From Amaranthus tricolor (taxonomy: Eukaryota > Streptophyta > Magnoliopsida > Caryophyllales > Amaranthaceae): a stretch of 64,000 nt of DNA. The notes beneath the pieces are model-generated. The model made no database searches. It worked only from the letters and a program-made list of their open reading frames with translations, and was not told the DNA's origin. How positions within the stretch are numbered: the stretch's first letter is position 1; each line of letters begins with the position of its first letter. Positions 1 through 12,900 of the stretch are shown piece by piece. The position numbers and the translations under genes were made by a program. Where the stretch lies: NCBI RefSeq assembly GCF_026212465.1, contig NC_080048.1, positions 35,246,422 through 35,310,421 of the forward strand. Reading direction: 5' to 3'.

Positions 1-224
1 TCCTAAACCCTAATTGTGGTGGGAGTCGTCACCCTTCCAATACAATTTATGCTCGAGCTCTACAGGATAAGTAGCTAACCCTCTGTCTTACACCGCATTT
101 TACGTGCCAGCCAACACGGGCGCCGGGATTTTACATGCCGATCCATGGTTCGACATTACCTAACTATCAGGGTCATTCAATCAATATTCGTTCACACAAG
201 TAGGTCACATTTTTATAACTACAA

Positions 225-254
225 TTTGACTTTGACTTTGACTTTGACTTTGAT
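225..254. repeat. Hexanucleotide tandem repeat (TTTGAC)5
   Basis: Five near-perfect head-to-tail copies of TTTGAC, the last one ending in TTTGAT. A simple microsatellite. Confidence 0.9.
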
Positions 255-617
255 CAACTTAGGTGATAACCTCTTTTATTTAATAAAATTCTTAATCATA
301 ACGTAAAATTAACCTTTATGTTCTTATACATTCATTATTAAATTTTTACACATTAAATTTTATTTATAACTTTATTTTTAATACTTCGCTAAATTCACAC
401 TAATAACTTAATATTCTATCAATAGTCTCCAAATTAATATTTTCCACAAGTAACTACTAAATCTATTTCTCTTTAAATAAGTTCCCAAAATCAGCATTTC
501 CAACTTTACAATAAATAAAAATTTATTCTCTTTGAAAAAAATTAAATATTCTAATTAAAATTCAAGTTAAAATTGCATCATTTGGATAACTTTTCAAAAT
601 TCTACAAGTTCACCAAC

Positions 618-775
618 AATCAATATTTCAAGTTATCAAACAAATAAAACTTATAATTTCACAAAAATCAATATTTCTAGTTTTAAAACAAGTAAAACTT
701 ATAATTTTCACAAAAGTCAATATTTCTAATTATAAAACAAGTAAAACTTGTAATCTCACAAAATCAATATTTCAC
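618..775. repeat. Minisatellite, about 60-bp unit, 2.5-3 copies
   Basis: The phrase TCAATATTTC recurs, each time followed by a variable segment and then AAAACTTATAATTT or a close variant and a CACAAAA stretch. Copies are diverged by a few substitutions and small indels. Confidence 0.7.
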
Positions 776-2847
776 ACATAGTTTGAGCGGTAAGTATACT
801 AAAAATACTTTTACATCACTTTACATAAATTTTGGTCAAATAGTTAGCAAATAAAATATTTTGTACTAAATAGTGATTAAAAGTTACTTTTATTATGAAA
901 TCTCACATACAAGAAAAACACTTCAACATTTAATAACTTATAAAAATTTCTCAAAAATATCTTTTTAAATTGTTATTTTATTATTATCACAAAAATAGTT
1001 GTAATAATTTAAAATAGTAAAAAAAACTCTCTTTTTTATATATGATAGTGGTCGAGTGGCCTATGAGTGTTTTGGGCCTTTTTCACATAAAAAAAACGAA
1101 TTAATTTAATTTATCATACTAAATCCTAGATTTAAATAATAAACATAACCACTTACAAAAATAAAAACTTTACGCAATAACTTAGAAATTTACTATAATC
1201 TTAAGGATAAACTTAAATCTCAAAATAAAGTATAATAACAATATTCTTAATATAACCACACTTAATAAAAAATAAGTTCATAAAATAACTTACTACCTTA
1301 TAAACTAATTTGAAGGCTAACATAAACATATTAATAAATTTTTAACATAAAATTTTTTAAATTTAATAACATTCCTAATGTAACACATAATTCATAAACA
1401 TACTAGCACTAGTTTATAACATGAATCATACTTAATATCACTAGAATATAATTTTGCACCCAACTTTCTAAACTTGTTCAATGATTATTAAATTAACATA
1501 CTAAAGAATACTTTTAGCATACACATACTTAATATAATCTTGATCATAATTTTATTAAATTAACTTCCTAATAAAACATATCAGCATATTTCATACTTTG
1601 CATATCATAAAGTAAATATAATGTAAAATTCCTCAAAAAGAGTAGGGTAAGAAGTTATACCATACTAACACCAAAGATTAGTACTAAGACCCTCCAAGAT
1701 AGATAATAATACTCCAACGATAATTAATCCAAACTCCCAAAATAATAATGATCTAAGCTCCCAAAATAATTAAATCTAAACTCCAAAAATAATGATACAT
1801 TAAGTACCTAAAGTTTTAACCCAATAATGCTCCATAATGATAATGATTTAAGCTAAATAAAGAGTGTTCTAAGTTCCATGTTCTTGAATTTCTTCTATTA
1901 ATAATAAAAGTATTAATGTAGTAAGATCTTAATGAAGTGAAAATATAAGAAAGAATGTTAGAAAGATTTGATGATGGTGAAAGTGATCTTAGGGCTAAGG
2001 GGTATTTATAATGGGTATGGGCAACTTTGTAGTTTATTAGATTGTATGAAAAAGAGTGTTAGGAGTATAGAAGAAGGTTAACTTGTGTAAGTGATTTAGA
2101 GTGTGCAAGTGAATGTGTAAGAGTGGGAGTGCGTAAGTGAATGTGTAAGAGTTTGGAGTGTAGAAGAAAGTTAGCTTGTGTAAGAAAATGGTGATAGCTT
2201 GTGTAAGTGATGAACATCATGGGTTACTATAAAAAAGATTTTGGTTCGTCAAATTTTTGTTCTAGTATGTACAAGTGAATATACTTTAAAATAATGAGTA
2301 AAGTTGATCATGAAATATGTAGTTTATTTAGAAATTTTTGCTTAAACTATACTTAATAGTAATAATAAAAATACGACTCATTTTTATGCATAAAATAATT
2401 AAATCAAAATTATAAGGTTAAAATAATAAGTAGTTAATGCTATTTAAGGAAGAAAGTTAAAATGTAACATTTTACAAAACCATGAATATAATAATAAAAT
2501 TTTACTTTTCGTACTGTAAAATAATAAAATAATATTTTAGTGCTTATAAAAAGATTTTAAACAAAATACTATTCTAAAGTTTAATATTTGCAAGAAATTA
2601 CAAAATCGGAAAAGATTTAAGAATTAAAGATGGTTTGAAATGGATAATCAAAGAATTAGATATTTAAATTGAAAATTCGGAATAATTAATCAGAAGATTA
2701 AGATTAAGAATTTTGAGTCTCTTACAATTATTGGCATGTAATGTTCAGGATTCATTGAATTAAAGGGATTGCAATTTGGGAGAGTTTGGTACTCAGTATT
2801 TAAGAATTGAGTTATATTGCTCCATCTTAATTTTACTTATATTATTA

Positions 2848-2985
2848 CTAGTCCGTCTTGCATGAGACTGTCTCACGGTTAGACGACCTTAAAACAAGAA
2901 GCCCATAAACTAAATGTTTCATTATTGGGCTATTTAACCCAAGTATGAGGCATGTCTCACGGTAAAACCTTCTCATTTAAGAATT
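2848..2985. repeat. Dispersed GTCTC-type repeat, copy 1
   Basis: A short element with GAGACTGTCTCACGG near one end, a central part containing GGGCTATTTAACCC, and GTCTCACGG again near the other end. The same building blocks recur many times in this window (near 12.6, 15.8, 20.7, 33.7, 41.0, 51.4, 55.0, 59.8 and 62.7 kb), so it is a dispersed repeat family and not a gene. It is probably a MITE with degenerate inverted ends. Confidence 0.6.
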
Positions 2986-3479
2986 TCTGATTAACATACA
3001 ATAATAATGTAACCACGAAAATATACATCTTGTTGTGAAAAAATAATTAAAAGAAAACGAATTCAATAAATAAAAGAATCACAAAGTAATTTAGCTTTCG
3101 TGGATCCGATGAAAAACATTTTGAGGATAGTAATGAAAATTTTTTAGCGATGCTGATAAGGGTCCCTATTTCTAGTCTCGCCTTTGGGCCACTAAAAGTT
3201 TAGAAACATGCCTGAATAACTATAATGAAGCTAATATTTCAAAACGAAGAAAGTATCCATATATATAGTTTACAATTGAAGCACCTGAAGTTATTTTTTT
3301 TTTAAAAAGGATTAGAAATGAAAAGGGTGACTAAAGAGAAGAGGGAAATTATTATTTAATCCAAAATTTTCTTTTATTTATTTTTAAAAAATTTTGTTTT
3401 CTTATAGCAAACAAAGTGGGAAAATTTGAAACAAATAATCAAAAAAAATATAAAAAAATTCACACAATAGTCAACTTAG

Positions 3480-3725
3480 CAAAATAATTCCCAAGATAAA
3501 TAATTTTTTTCCAAAGCTGTGGTTTGGGGCTGTTCGTTATTAGTAACAGCGAATAGATGCGCGCTAAAAACAACAGATCCCCTTTTCTTCCTCATTTTTG
3601 ACCCTGTTTGACCAGGTTTTAGCTTTGTTCGCTGTTACTAACAGTGAATAAATCTTTAGTCTTTTTTGAACCCTCTGCATGTGTTCGCTGTTACTAAGTG
3701 CAAACAAGTCAAACTTCAAGTCTGA
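3480..3725. repeat. Fold-back repeat with TCGCTGTTACTAACAG motif, copy A
   Basis: Contains several copies, in both orientations, of the near-palindrome TCGCTGTTACTAACAGCGA (for example near 3531-3552, 3628-3650 and 3683-3700). Two further members of the family lie at 14012-14390 and 26728-27110. This copy sits within 250 bases of the TIC62 start codon, so it probably lies in the promoter region. Confidence 0.65.
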
Positions 3726-3963
3726 AAAAAACTAATTATCTTAAGAAATAATTTCAAAAATTTTTGCAATGTGAATTTTTTAATATTTTTCTTATTTATT
3801 TTAAATTTTCATAATGTGAGAGCCTTTAAGTTAAGTGGCGCAAATAGAATTGGGATACTTCGTCTCATCCACAAATCTAAAGATTTAATTTATCCGCCAA
3901 TTATCTTGATCAATTTTTTATGCTTTGAAATTATCAGTGTCTATTTTATTTAAACCCAACAAC

Positions 3964-6900
3964 ATGCAAATTCCTCTTCCATTTTCTGGTAAAATGGAGC
4001 TTCATTCTTTACAATGTTCATCTTCTCCTGTAACCACTTTACCTTCATCTATACTTTATAGAAGCAATTTGTTAAAAAAATCGCATTTTTATGGCCAATT
4101 TATCAAATTCTCCGGTTCTGAGAAATACCCATTTGCTAGAAATCTTCAAAAGTTCCACATTAGGGCTCAATTATCATCTGGTATGGTTTTATTTTGTTTT
4201 ATTTGTTTTGTTGAAATGTGGGTTTTTGTTTCTTAAAATTGAAATAAGGGTTTTGCTTTTTATTTTTTTTAAATTTATGGTATGATTGCTTAAAGTTCTG
4301 CTCTTTAATATTGTTATTTGGGTTGGTTTTTATTGAATTTTATGGTGGAAAATTACATACATTGGTTATTTTTTGAGTGTTAAGATACCTTTGAGTTTTT
4401 TGCATTCATATTGAATGATTTAATTGAGATTAAAGTAAATTGTATGATCACTAAGATTAGAGAAGATTTGATTTAGTGGAATAATGTGTTGAAAAGATTG
4501 TTGAGAAATGGGATTCTTTTTGGGTTTGGAAAGTAAGGTTTATAGTTGGGGAGTAGGGAATTATGCAAATCATGTGATCAAGGATGAATTTTTTTTTATT
4601 GGAATATGATTCAATGGAATGAGACCATATGATGATTGGAATTAGGTTGCCCTAATTTAGGGCTTGTTTCCTTGACTTATTAGGGAATTGTTCCAAGTAT
4701 TGATTTAAACTTTTGATTGGATCAAATCTCCTAGTGATAGTCTTTGTTTGGATTTGTCTAATTTTCTTACTAGGATTATTAATGCGCCAATGAATTTTCT
4801 TTGAGAGCTCCTAGATTCATACCTTTAACGGCCCGTTTGTTATCGGTACTAAATGATGGTAATGGTAATGAAAAGTTAGTGTAATTTTTGTCGAATTATC
4901 TCTTGAAAAAGTTTGATGGTCATGGTTATACACCTTTATCAATCTCATTTTCTTCACAAAATTCATTCCAATACATTACCATTTAAACATGTAGTATTAG
5001 ATAGTAATAAAAAATTGTGAAGAAAATAATAAAAAATTGTGAAGAAAAAAACTTTTGAATGATAAACTTTCATTACCATGGAATGATATGATACATATTA
5101 TGAAAATTTACGCTACAAATCATTCCTATTCCCACTATCTAGTACTGATTATCAAACGGGCCGTAAAAGTTGTGTCAATTGGAATTAAATCCTGTTATGT
5201 TCGAATTCACATATTCATGTTTAACCCATCTTCGAGGAAGAATTCCTTATTTCTATAAATCAAATGTGCAATTGTATGTTTTCTAGGCGCTACAAGAGCT
5301 AGCTCTTCACCTATTGAGGCAACTACCGAGAATGTTAATTCTAGAGATGATAATGTTGTCTTTGTTGCTGGTGCTACCGGTAAAGTTGGCTCGCGAACTG
5401 TAAGGTCAGACAATATGAGTCAATATCATAAGACTCGGTTTAGATGGTTATTTTGAATATAACTTTGTGAATATGTGGTCTGAGTGTCTAAAGAGTTGGT
5501 CACTTTCTCCAGGGAGCTCTTGAAGCTAGGATGCCAAGTTAGAGCCAGTGTGAGGAGTGCACAGCGAGCTGAAAGTCTGGTGCAAGTACGTTTTCCTCTT
5601 TTCCAAGAGATACTTTTTAGATCCTAGTGGAATGTGCGTCTTTTCCTCCCCTTTTTATGGTTGATGCTACAACAAATACAAAAGGAATTAATTCTTTGTT
5701 TGGTTATTGGTATTAAATGGTGGGAATAAAAATGTAAATATAATGTAATTTAGATTGGAAAATTAATCAATAAGGTTTATGGTCATACTTGTCCTACTCT
5801 AAACAACAAGCTAAAAAGTTGGTGTAAACACGTTTTTTACTTTTTTGAGGGATACTTTTTAGATCCTAGTGGAATGTGTGTCTTCTCCCCCCTTTTTGTG
5901 GGTGATGCTACCACAAATACAAAAGGAATTAATGGCTCGTTTGGTTATTGGTATTAAATAGTGGGAATTGAAATGTAATTATAATGTCATTTAGGTCGGA
6001 AATTTAATTAACAAGTTTTATGGTCATACTGTCCTACTCTAATCAATTTTTTTCCTTCACAAACTTCATTGCCATCCGTTAGAAGCTGGTATTAGGTGGT
6101 AATGAAAAAAAAAACATGTCTGAGGATGAAAGCATTATTACATTGGAATGATATAGTAAATTTCATCAAACTTAATTCTAAGATTCATTCTCATTACCAC
6201 CATTTAATACCATTAACCAAACAAGGCGTAAAAGGTTTCCTGGGGTTGGGGTTGGGGAAGCAAAGTGGGTAACATACCGTAGGGAAAACTTGTCAAACAT
6301 TTTGGAGAAGATATTTTATATTTATAAGGGTTTAGCTTGGTTTAGCAGGTTTCTTCTTTATATAGTGCCTTAACTCTACAATGGTTGCTTTTATGGTTGT
6401 TTTCAGAGTGTTAAACAGATGAAGGTGGACACCGATGGCATTGGTGGACGCAAACGTAAGTGAAATGCAATAGAACAATGAGTTGTTATCAATTGGGATC
6501 ATCAGAATACTTACAGAAAGTCAAAGTACTCTATTAAAAATTTAGGCCTTCGATAATAACAGATTACTTTTGGTGTTTAGCCCAGCTATAGAGATGCTTG
6601 AAATCGTGGAATGTGATCTAGAAAAGCCTGGTCAGATTGTTCCAGCGTTGGGCAATGCTTCGGTTGTCATATGTTGCATCGGAGCCAGTGAAAAGGAAAT
6701 TTTTGACGTGACTGGACCATATCGTATTGATTTTTTGGCTACCAAGAACCTTGTTGATGCAGGCAAGTCAGCATTTAAGTTGATGAACTTGGGATTTTCC
6801 TTTGTCTTTTCTCACGCATGTGATAATATCTTAAGGAACCCCTTTTGCTGCTTATACAATCGTAAAACTTTGAGAATTAAATGTATGGAACTTTTAAACT

Positions 6901-9900
6901 TACGGTATCCAATCCTAGTGAGTGTCTAGTATACGCTTGAATGAGTACCTATCGTATTGAACATTTGTACCTGCAATGTGAAATCAGTGCCGTTCTTGAC
7001 AATTTTTGGACCCTAGGCGAAAAATAAAAAAGCGCCCTTGATTAAGTAAAATTTCGGTTTTTTTCTCTAACTATGCATTATATAATTTCTTTTTTTTCCA
7101 TCACATCAAAATGTCAAATAAATGTACGAATTTAAGATCATGTAATGATAAGGTACAAAAATATAATTAAATATTAATTTTTAATAATAAGGATTAACTT
7201 AATTTGGGCCTTTCATGAGCTAGGCTTTGGGCGATTTCACCTCAAAACTACCCCTATGAACGGCCCTGTGTGAAATCCATGCAGCATGTGATCAAAGAGC
7301 GAATGTTTCTTTAGAAATTGAAGGATTTTCCTTTACAAAAAGCCCAAAAGGATTTTCCTTTATGTCAAAGTTAGGTTGAAGCTATTGCTGTTGTTGATAT
7401 TCTAAAAGACATGATTCACTATCGAAACTTCAGTTGATAATACGTTTTTATCTTATCTGACGTGCAGCAACCGTTGCTAAAGCTAACCATTTTATCCTGG
7501 TTACTTCCCTTGGAACAAACAAGTTTGGATTTCCTGCAGCCATCCTTAAGTAAGAAAACTAGTTGATCCGTTCACAAAAATTTTCAAATGCTTCAACTTG
7601 AAAAAAAAAAATCTATGTACGACATATTGATCCTGGAAGTATCTTTGTTCCGTAGTTTGTTTTGGGGAGTCCTGTGTTGGAAGAGGAAAGCGGAAGAAGC
7701 ATTGTTAGCCAGTGGTCTACCCTATACAGTGAGTGCTTGCAATATTAGGCATGCTATGTTATGTCACTAGTTATCAGGGCCGTCCCTTTTATTTTTGGGC
7801 CCTAAAGCAAAAGATAAAAAGGGCCCTAAAAACTTAATACGTAATAAATAATATAATACTCCATGATCTTTTATTTTTGATATTTGAATGACTATTAAAA
7901 AAACATTAATAACTCATTACTTAGCATAAAATGTGAATTATTTTTAATTTTAATTCAACCTTATACATGAAATTAAAAATTTTGGATCCTAAAAGATTGG
8001 GGCTTTGAGCGATAGCCTGCTTTGCCCTTGCTAATCGACGGCTATGCTCGTTATTTGCTAACTGTACGCATATTTTTTCTAGATAGTGAGACCGGGAGGT
8101 ATGGAAAGGCCTACGGATAGTTTCAAGGAAACTCATAACATGACTCTTGCACAGGAGGATACTTTGTTTGGGGGCTTAGTCTCTAATCTGCAGGTATATC
8201 AATCGTATAGCAACATGCCATTACCCCAATTCTAAGTAGCTCCCGCCTTGGTGGGGACGTATATTGATCATAGTTTTCGTAAAAGTTTCAAACTTTTGGT
8301 TATATTAATTTGAACAAAAATATTGTAGTGCGTGGATAATCAATCTTTATCAGTTAAGTGTAGGTGGCAGAACTTTTGGCGTTCATGGCACAGAATCAGA
8401 ACCTATCTTACTGCAAAACAGTGGAAGTGGTTGCTGAAACAACTGCACCTTTAACTCCTATGGCTGAGCTCCTTGTGAAAATCCCTTCGAAACGGGAGAA
8501 ACCAAAGGTAAATCCACTCAACAAACATCAAAAAAAGAAAATAATGAAAAAGATAAATTTGAAATGAATACTCGAAAATTTATCCGTTAAAACTACAAAA
8601 TTAAGCATTGATGTCAGAGAGTTTTTACTAGTGGAACATAATTCGCTAGCTGATTCGCCTTTTGAATTCGCGATTCGCTCAAATTTGCCCAAGAATAGCC
8701 CAAAACCGACTATAAGTCGCTTTTTTCGATTCCCGAGGAGATTAGCAAATCATGTGACACTGGTTTTTACAGTAGTATGAATGATTTAATGAGCAAGCTC
8801 TTTGCCTAGCGCTAGTTATTTGGGTGAGAAAACAAATTTACGATGTATGTGTAGGGTTACTTCTAACAAAAGTTTTGGGCACGGTTTGAGGAAATTGTAA
8901 TTGTTATCCAAGGGAAAAAGATGATGTTTTCTTTTTCTTTCTTTTTTTCAATTTCCAGTCACCCCTTAGCTGCTGATTTTTTCTATAGAACTTGTGTAAC
9001 ACCCGAATTTCCTTTTGTCCCTTGTGGTTTTTGTTTCATATAAGGGGTTGGAAAACCAAAACCGCTAGTGACAGAAGGAAATTCGGGTGTTACAACTTGC
9101 CTGTCTTTAGTTGGGTTTTGGAGGGATGAGGGATTAGCTTTCTCTACACAAAGAGATGATTGGGTTAAGATTTTTTTTGCAGGATCAGATACCAAAAGCC
9201 CCTACGACATCTGGAGCCTTAGTTGAAAGGAGCGTTGTTATTGAAAAACCGTCTAAAGAAAAATTAGTGGCAAGCTCTTGGATTTCTGTCCCTCATCTGT
9301 TATTGGTAGTTTTTCTAGTCATCTTAAAAGTCATAGTTTCATTTGCAGGAACAAGATGCTCCATCTAAGCCAATTGACGCTGAACCAGTTAAAAGTTTCA
9401 TCTCTGAGGTACCAACTGATATAACTGAAGAGGAATCGGTTCAAGATAAAAGAACTACTTCTGTGACTTTATCTCCATACACAATGTAAGCTAATTATAT
9501 CACATCATAAGGACTAGTAGTTGATATTGTTGCTGAAAGCATTACTGTATTTGTTGTGAATCCTATATCCGTACTGTGTGGAATCCTCGGGTGTTCACTA
9601 TTCTAAAGAAAGCAACTTGTGAAAAGTACCGTATAAATTTACAAATAAGGCTCCGAATCATTGTTATCTGGAAAAATATTCGTTTTGGAACCGGGAACAG
9701 GAACGGAAATAAGGAATGCAATCTAGATTGACTCGGAAGTCGGGAACAATGGGGTACAAGATACATTATGTATAAAAATATATTTGAAAACACGATTAAA
9801 TCAAAATGATTTTTTGGCTTTAAGAAATTGTTTTTAAGAAGAATTTTTTAGTGTTCTATGTTTCATCTTATTTTTAAAAAAGGTCTTCTACACCGGGACG

Positions 9901-12900
9901 TCAACTTGAGCTATTTGGGTCGCATTTCGTGGTGATTGGGGACGGATGTTCCTGGATCGCGGAACGTGGCTACATTCCACGTTCCATGTAACTATGCTCT
10001 GAATGGAGAAAGAGAATCCATGTGGACGACCATTAGAATTGATATATTGGTTCATGTAGTCGTCCAATCTTTTGCGATTATGGTTCTGGCATTGTGTTGT
10101 ATATAACTATTCGAATTCTGTAGAGAAACACCAAGTTATATCATTCCTTCATCATCTAACTTGCTTTAGCTTTTGATCTTATCGATGATCAACTTTTCAG
10201 GTACGATGACTTAAAGCCACCTTCCTCCCCGTGTCCAACTGCGCCTAGTGGGCCAGAAAAGAAAATTCAATCCGATAGTACAGTTCCTAGTACAGCAGAT
10301 ATTCCCACTACTGTTTCAGAAACAGAAGTCGATACTGCTGAGACAGTTGAATTGCAGAAATTGCAGCCTCTTTCTCCTTATACCGCGTAAGTTATAACTC
10401 ATTGTATCTGGTTATGGATTTTCATGGGTTGAGACTGTATAATTCATAAAGTGCATTTAACTTTTCGGTTTTAGTGTATGAGCGAAACACCAAGTTATAT
10501 CATTCCTTCATCATCTATCTTGCTTCAGATTTGAATCTATCAATGATTCTTTTTTCAGGTATGATGACTTAAAGCCACCTTCATCACCGTGTCCAACTGC
10601 CCCTAGTGGGCCTGAAAAGAAAATCGAATCTGACGGTACAGTTCCCATTACGGCAGATACTTCCGTTACTGTATCAGAAACAGAAGCCGAGACTGCTGAG
10701 AAAGCTACTGTAGAGTTGCCGAAATTGCAGCCTCTTTCTCCTTACACCGCGTAAGTTATAGCTCATTGCAGTGTCACATGATTCACTAATCTGATCTTGT
10801 CTCGAATCGCGAATAAAAAAAGCGAACTTTGGTCGGTTTTATGCTATTTTTGGGCCATTATGAGTGAATCGTGTATTTTAAAGCGAATCATGTACACTTC
10901 CTTTTTGTATCTGGCTTATGCTAACGAAATTGCCCTTTATGTTTTTGTTTCGTGAATAGCTATGAGGATCTGAAGCCTCCCAGCTCCCCATGCCCGTCAC
11001 CTCCTGGTAGTTCCTTTAAAGAATCTCCGAAGACCTCAATTACTGATAATGGTGTACCGAAGGTCATTGATGAAACCTTGGCACAAGATATTAAGCCACA
11101 AGAAATTCAGAAGAAATCAATATTTTACCATTCACCATACCCTGTGTAAGTCTATACAACCACATATTTATAATATTTGAGAATGCCATTTTGTGATTGA
11201 CATCAAAATTTTACCAAAATTCCCTTCATCTAGCCATGTTATAGTATTCCTTCTTTTGCTTAAAATCGAGGGAACCATTTTAGTAAGACACAATTTTCAA
11301 ACAATTTGTATGAATGTTGCATGTTGTTCCTGTTAAAAATAGGAAACAATCAAAGAAAAGGTTACCTTTGGGTGGTTGTGGGGGTAAAATGGTGGTTGGT
11401 CGGAAAATCATGGGATTCCTGCCAAATAACACCAAGAACCCCGAGAGTGGCCCACGGGGGTGGTGCCTCCGACGTCCAAGTTAGTACTCACATATCGGCT
11501 ATATGATGTAGCAAATAGTATAGAGTTTAGAAAGGGAAAGTTTACTCTTGCCCTAAGGAGGCAAAAATCATATCCTTTAACTTACCCCAAAAAGGCTTAA
11601 AAGTTTAACTTAGTGGGCCTTTTTAGGTGGACTTAGCCCATATAAAATATGGGCTCATATTTTATATACAAACACGTGTATTTCAAACAATCTGTAAACG
11701 GCAAGCAATAAATTTACTTAAAATTGAGGGGACAATTTTAAAAAGGCCCATAGTGCGAGTTTGTGACTATTGTAAATATTTTGAGTATTTGGCACTTGAG
11801 AGTTTCATACGTTTTGATACCATCTCAAGTAACCAAATTTCCGAAGGCGATAGAAAGCCATCACGCATGAGTTTCTTGAATAACGCAGCCACATCCCCTT
11901 TTTTTGTGTAGTTATTGTGCAAGCATCTTTTCCTTTGTTTGATCTAACAACATCACCGTTTCAGTATAGGATGGACCTAACACTCATCTCTACATGTGTT
12001 AAACGAACTCGACTCCCACTTTTTTGTGCTAGTTCTTACACAATTTAATATAATTAGGAATTTTAATCAAATTACCCGGGCCATGGCCTAGTTAGGTCCG
12101 GGCCTTGATTCTCCGCTTCTGGCAATAACTTCGTTGAAAATCAAGTCGGAATCCTAGATATAATCATATAATTTAGCTGGTTAATAGGTTATTAGCGAAT
12201 AAGTCGTCCATCTTTTCCTTACAGTTATGAAGATTTCAAGCCCCCGACTTCACCAACACCAGCAGCACCTACTTCATCAGCGACTCTCACCTCCTCCGTT
12301 GCTGAGTCTCAGATGGTTAGCATGTCAAACAATGGCGCACCTGAACCTGTGGAAGCACAGAATACTGTTTATGAGCAGATTTCTATACAACCAAAGCCGA
12401 GACCACAATCTCCCTATACTATGTAAGTCTAGTAGCATTTGATCTTTTTTTCACTTTGATCTATAAATGACTGTTTCATGATTGCCATTTTAATTTATGA
12501 AGCGGGAAAATGCATTTAGATAATTCGATAGCCTGAACGTGGGATTTATGTTCTCCCGTTCAAGAAATTGTCCCTCCCAAATTTCCTTTTCTATTTATTA
12601 CATCACAAATTGTTGTATGTGACGGTCTCACCGAGAGATGCGCCTCATACATGAGTTAAATAGCCCATTTCATACATATTATAAGAATATAGGCTCGTTG
12701 TTTGAGGTTGTCTCACCAAGAAACAGTCTCTCACAAGAGTAGTTAAATTTGGCTAAAGGTTTGGAGGGAAGGCAAAAAAAGGGTTGAGGAAAGGGAAAGG
12801 AATGTGTAGTGTAATGAGCTTGGATTTCCTTCCAAATCTTTCTTGCTTGGAAGGGAAAGGGAATCAAACATTTACATTTCCTTCCATAGTCCATTCCCTC

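Larger units (their letters stand above)
1..2847. other. AT-rich intergenic DNA, no gene seen
   Basis: No ORF, splice pattern or RNA gene is convincing here. The first 180 bases are clearly more GC-rich than what follows and may be the edge of a repeat extending beyond the window, but I do not recognise it. The rest is AT-rich with short internal repeats, including the two listed below and a stretch at about 2060-2215 where phrases such as GTGTAAGTGA recur. This could be old retrotransposon sequence; that is a guess. Confidence 0.5.

Noticed and set aside
1..13. CCTAAACCCTAA at the left edge, like a plant telomere repeat
   Set aside because: Only about one and a half units, with no array; could be chance.
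3907..3963. An upstream start for TIC62 in the same frame
   Set aside because: No ATG lies between the in-frame TGA at 3907 and the ATG at 3964.
8983..9195. 70-codon minus ORF in TIC62 intron 9
   Set aside because: Antisense reading across the 100-bp inverted-repeat element and the start of exon 10.
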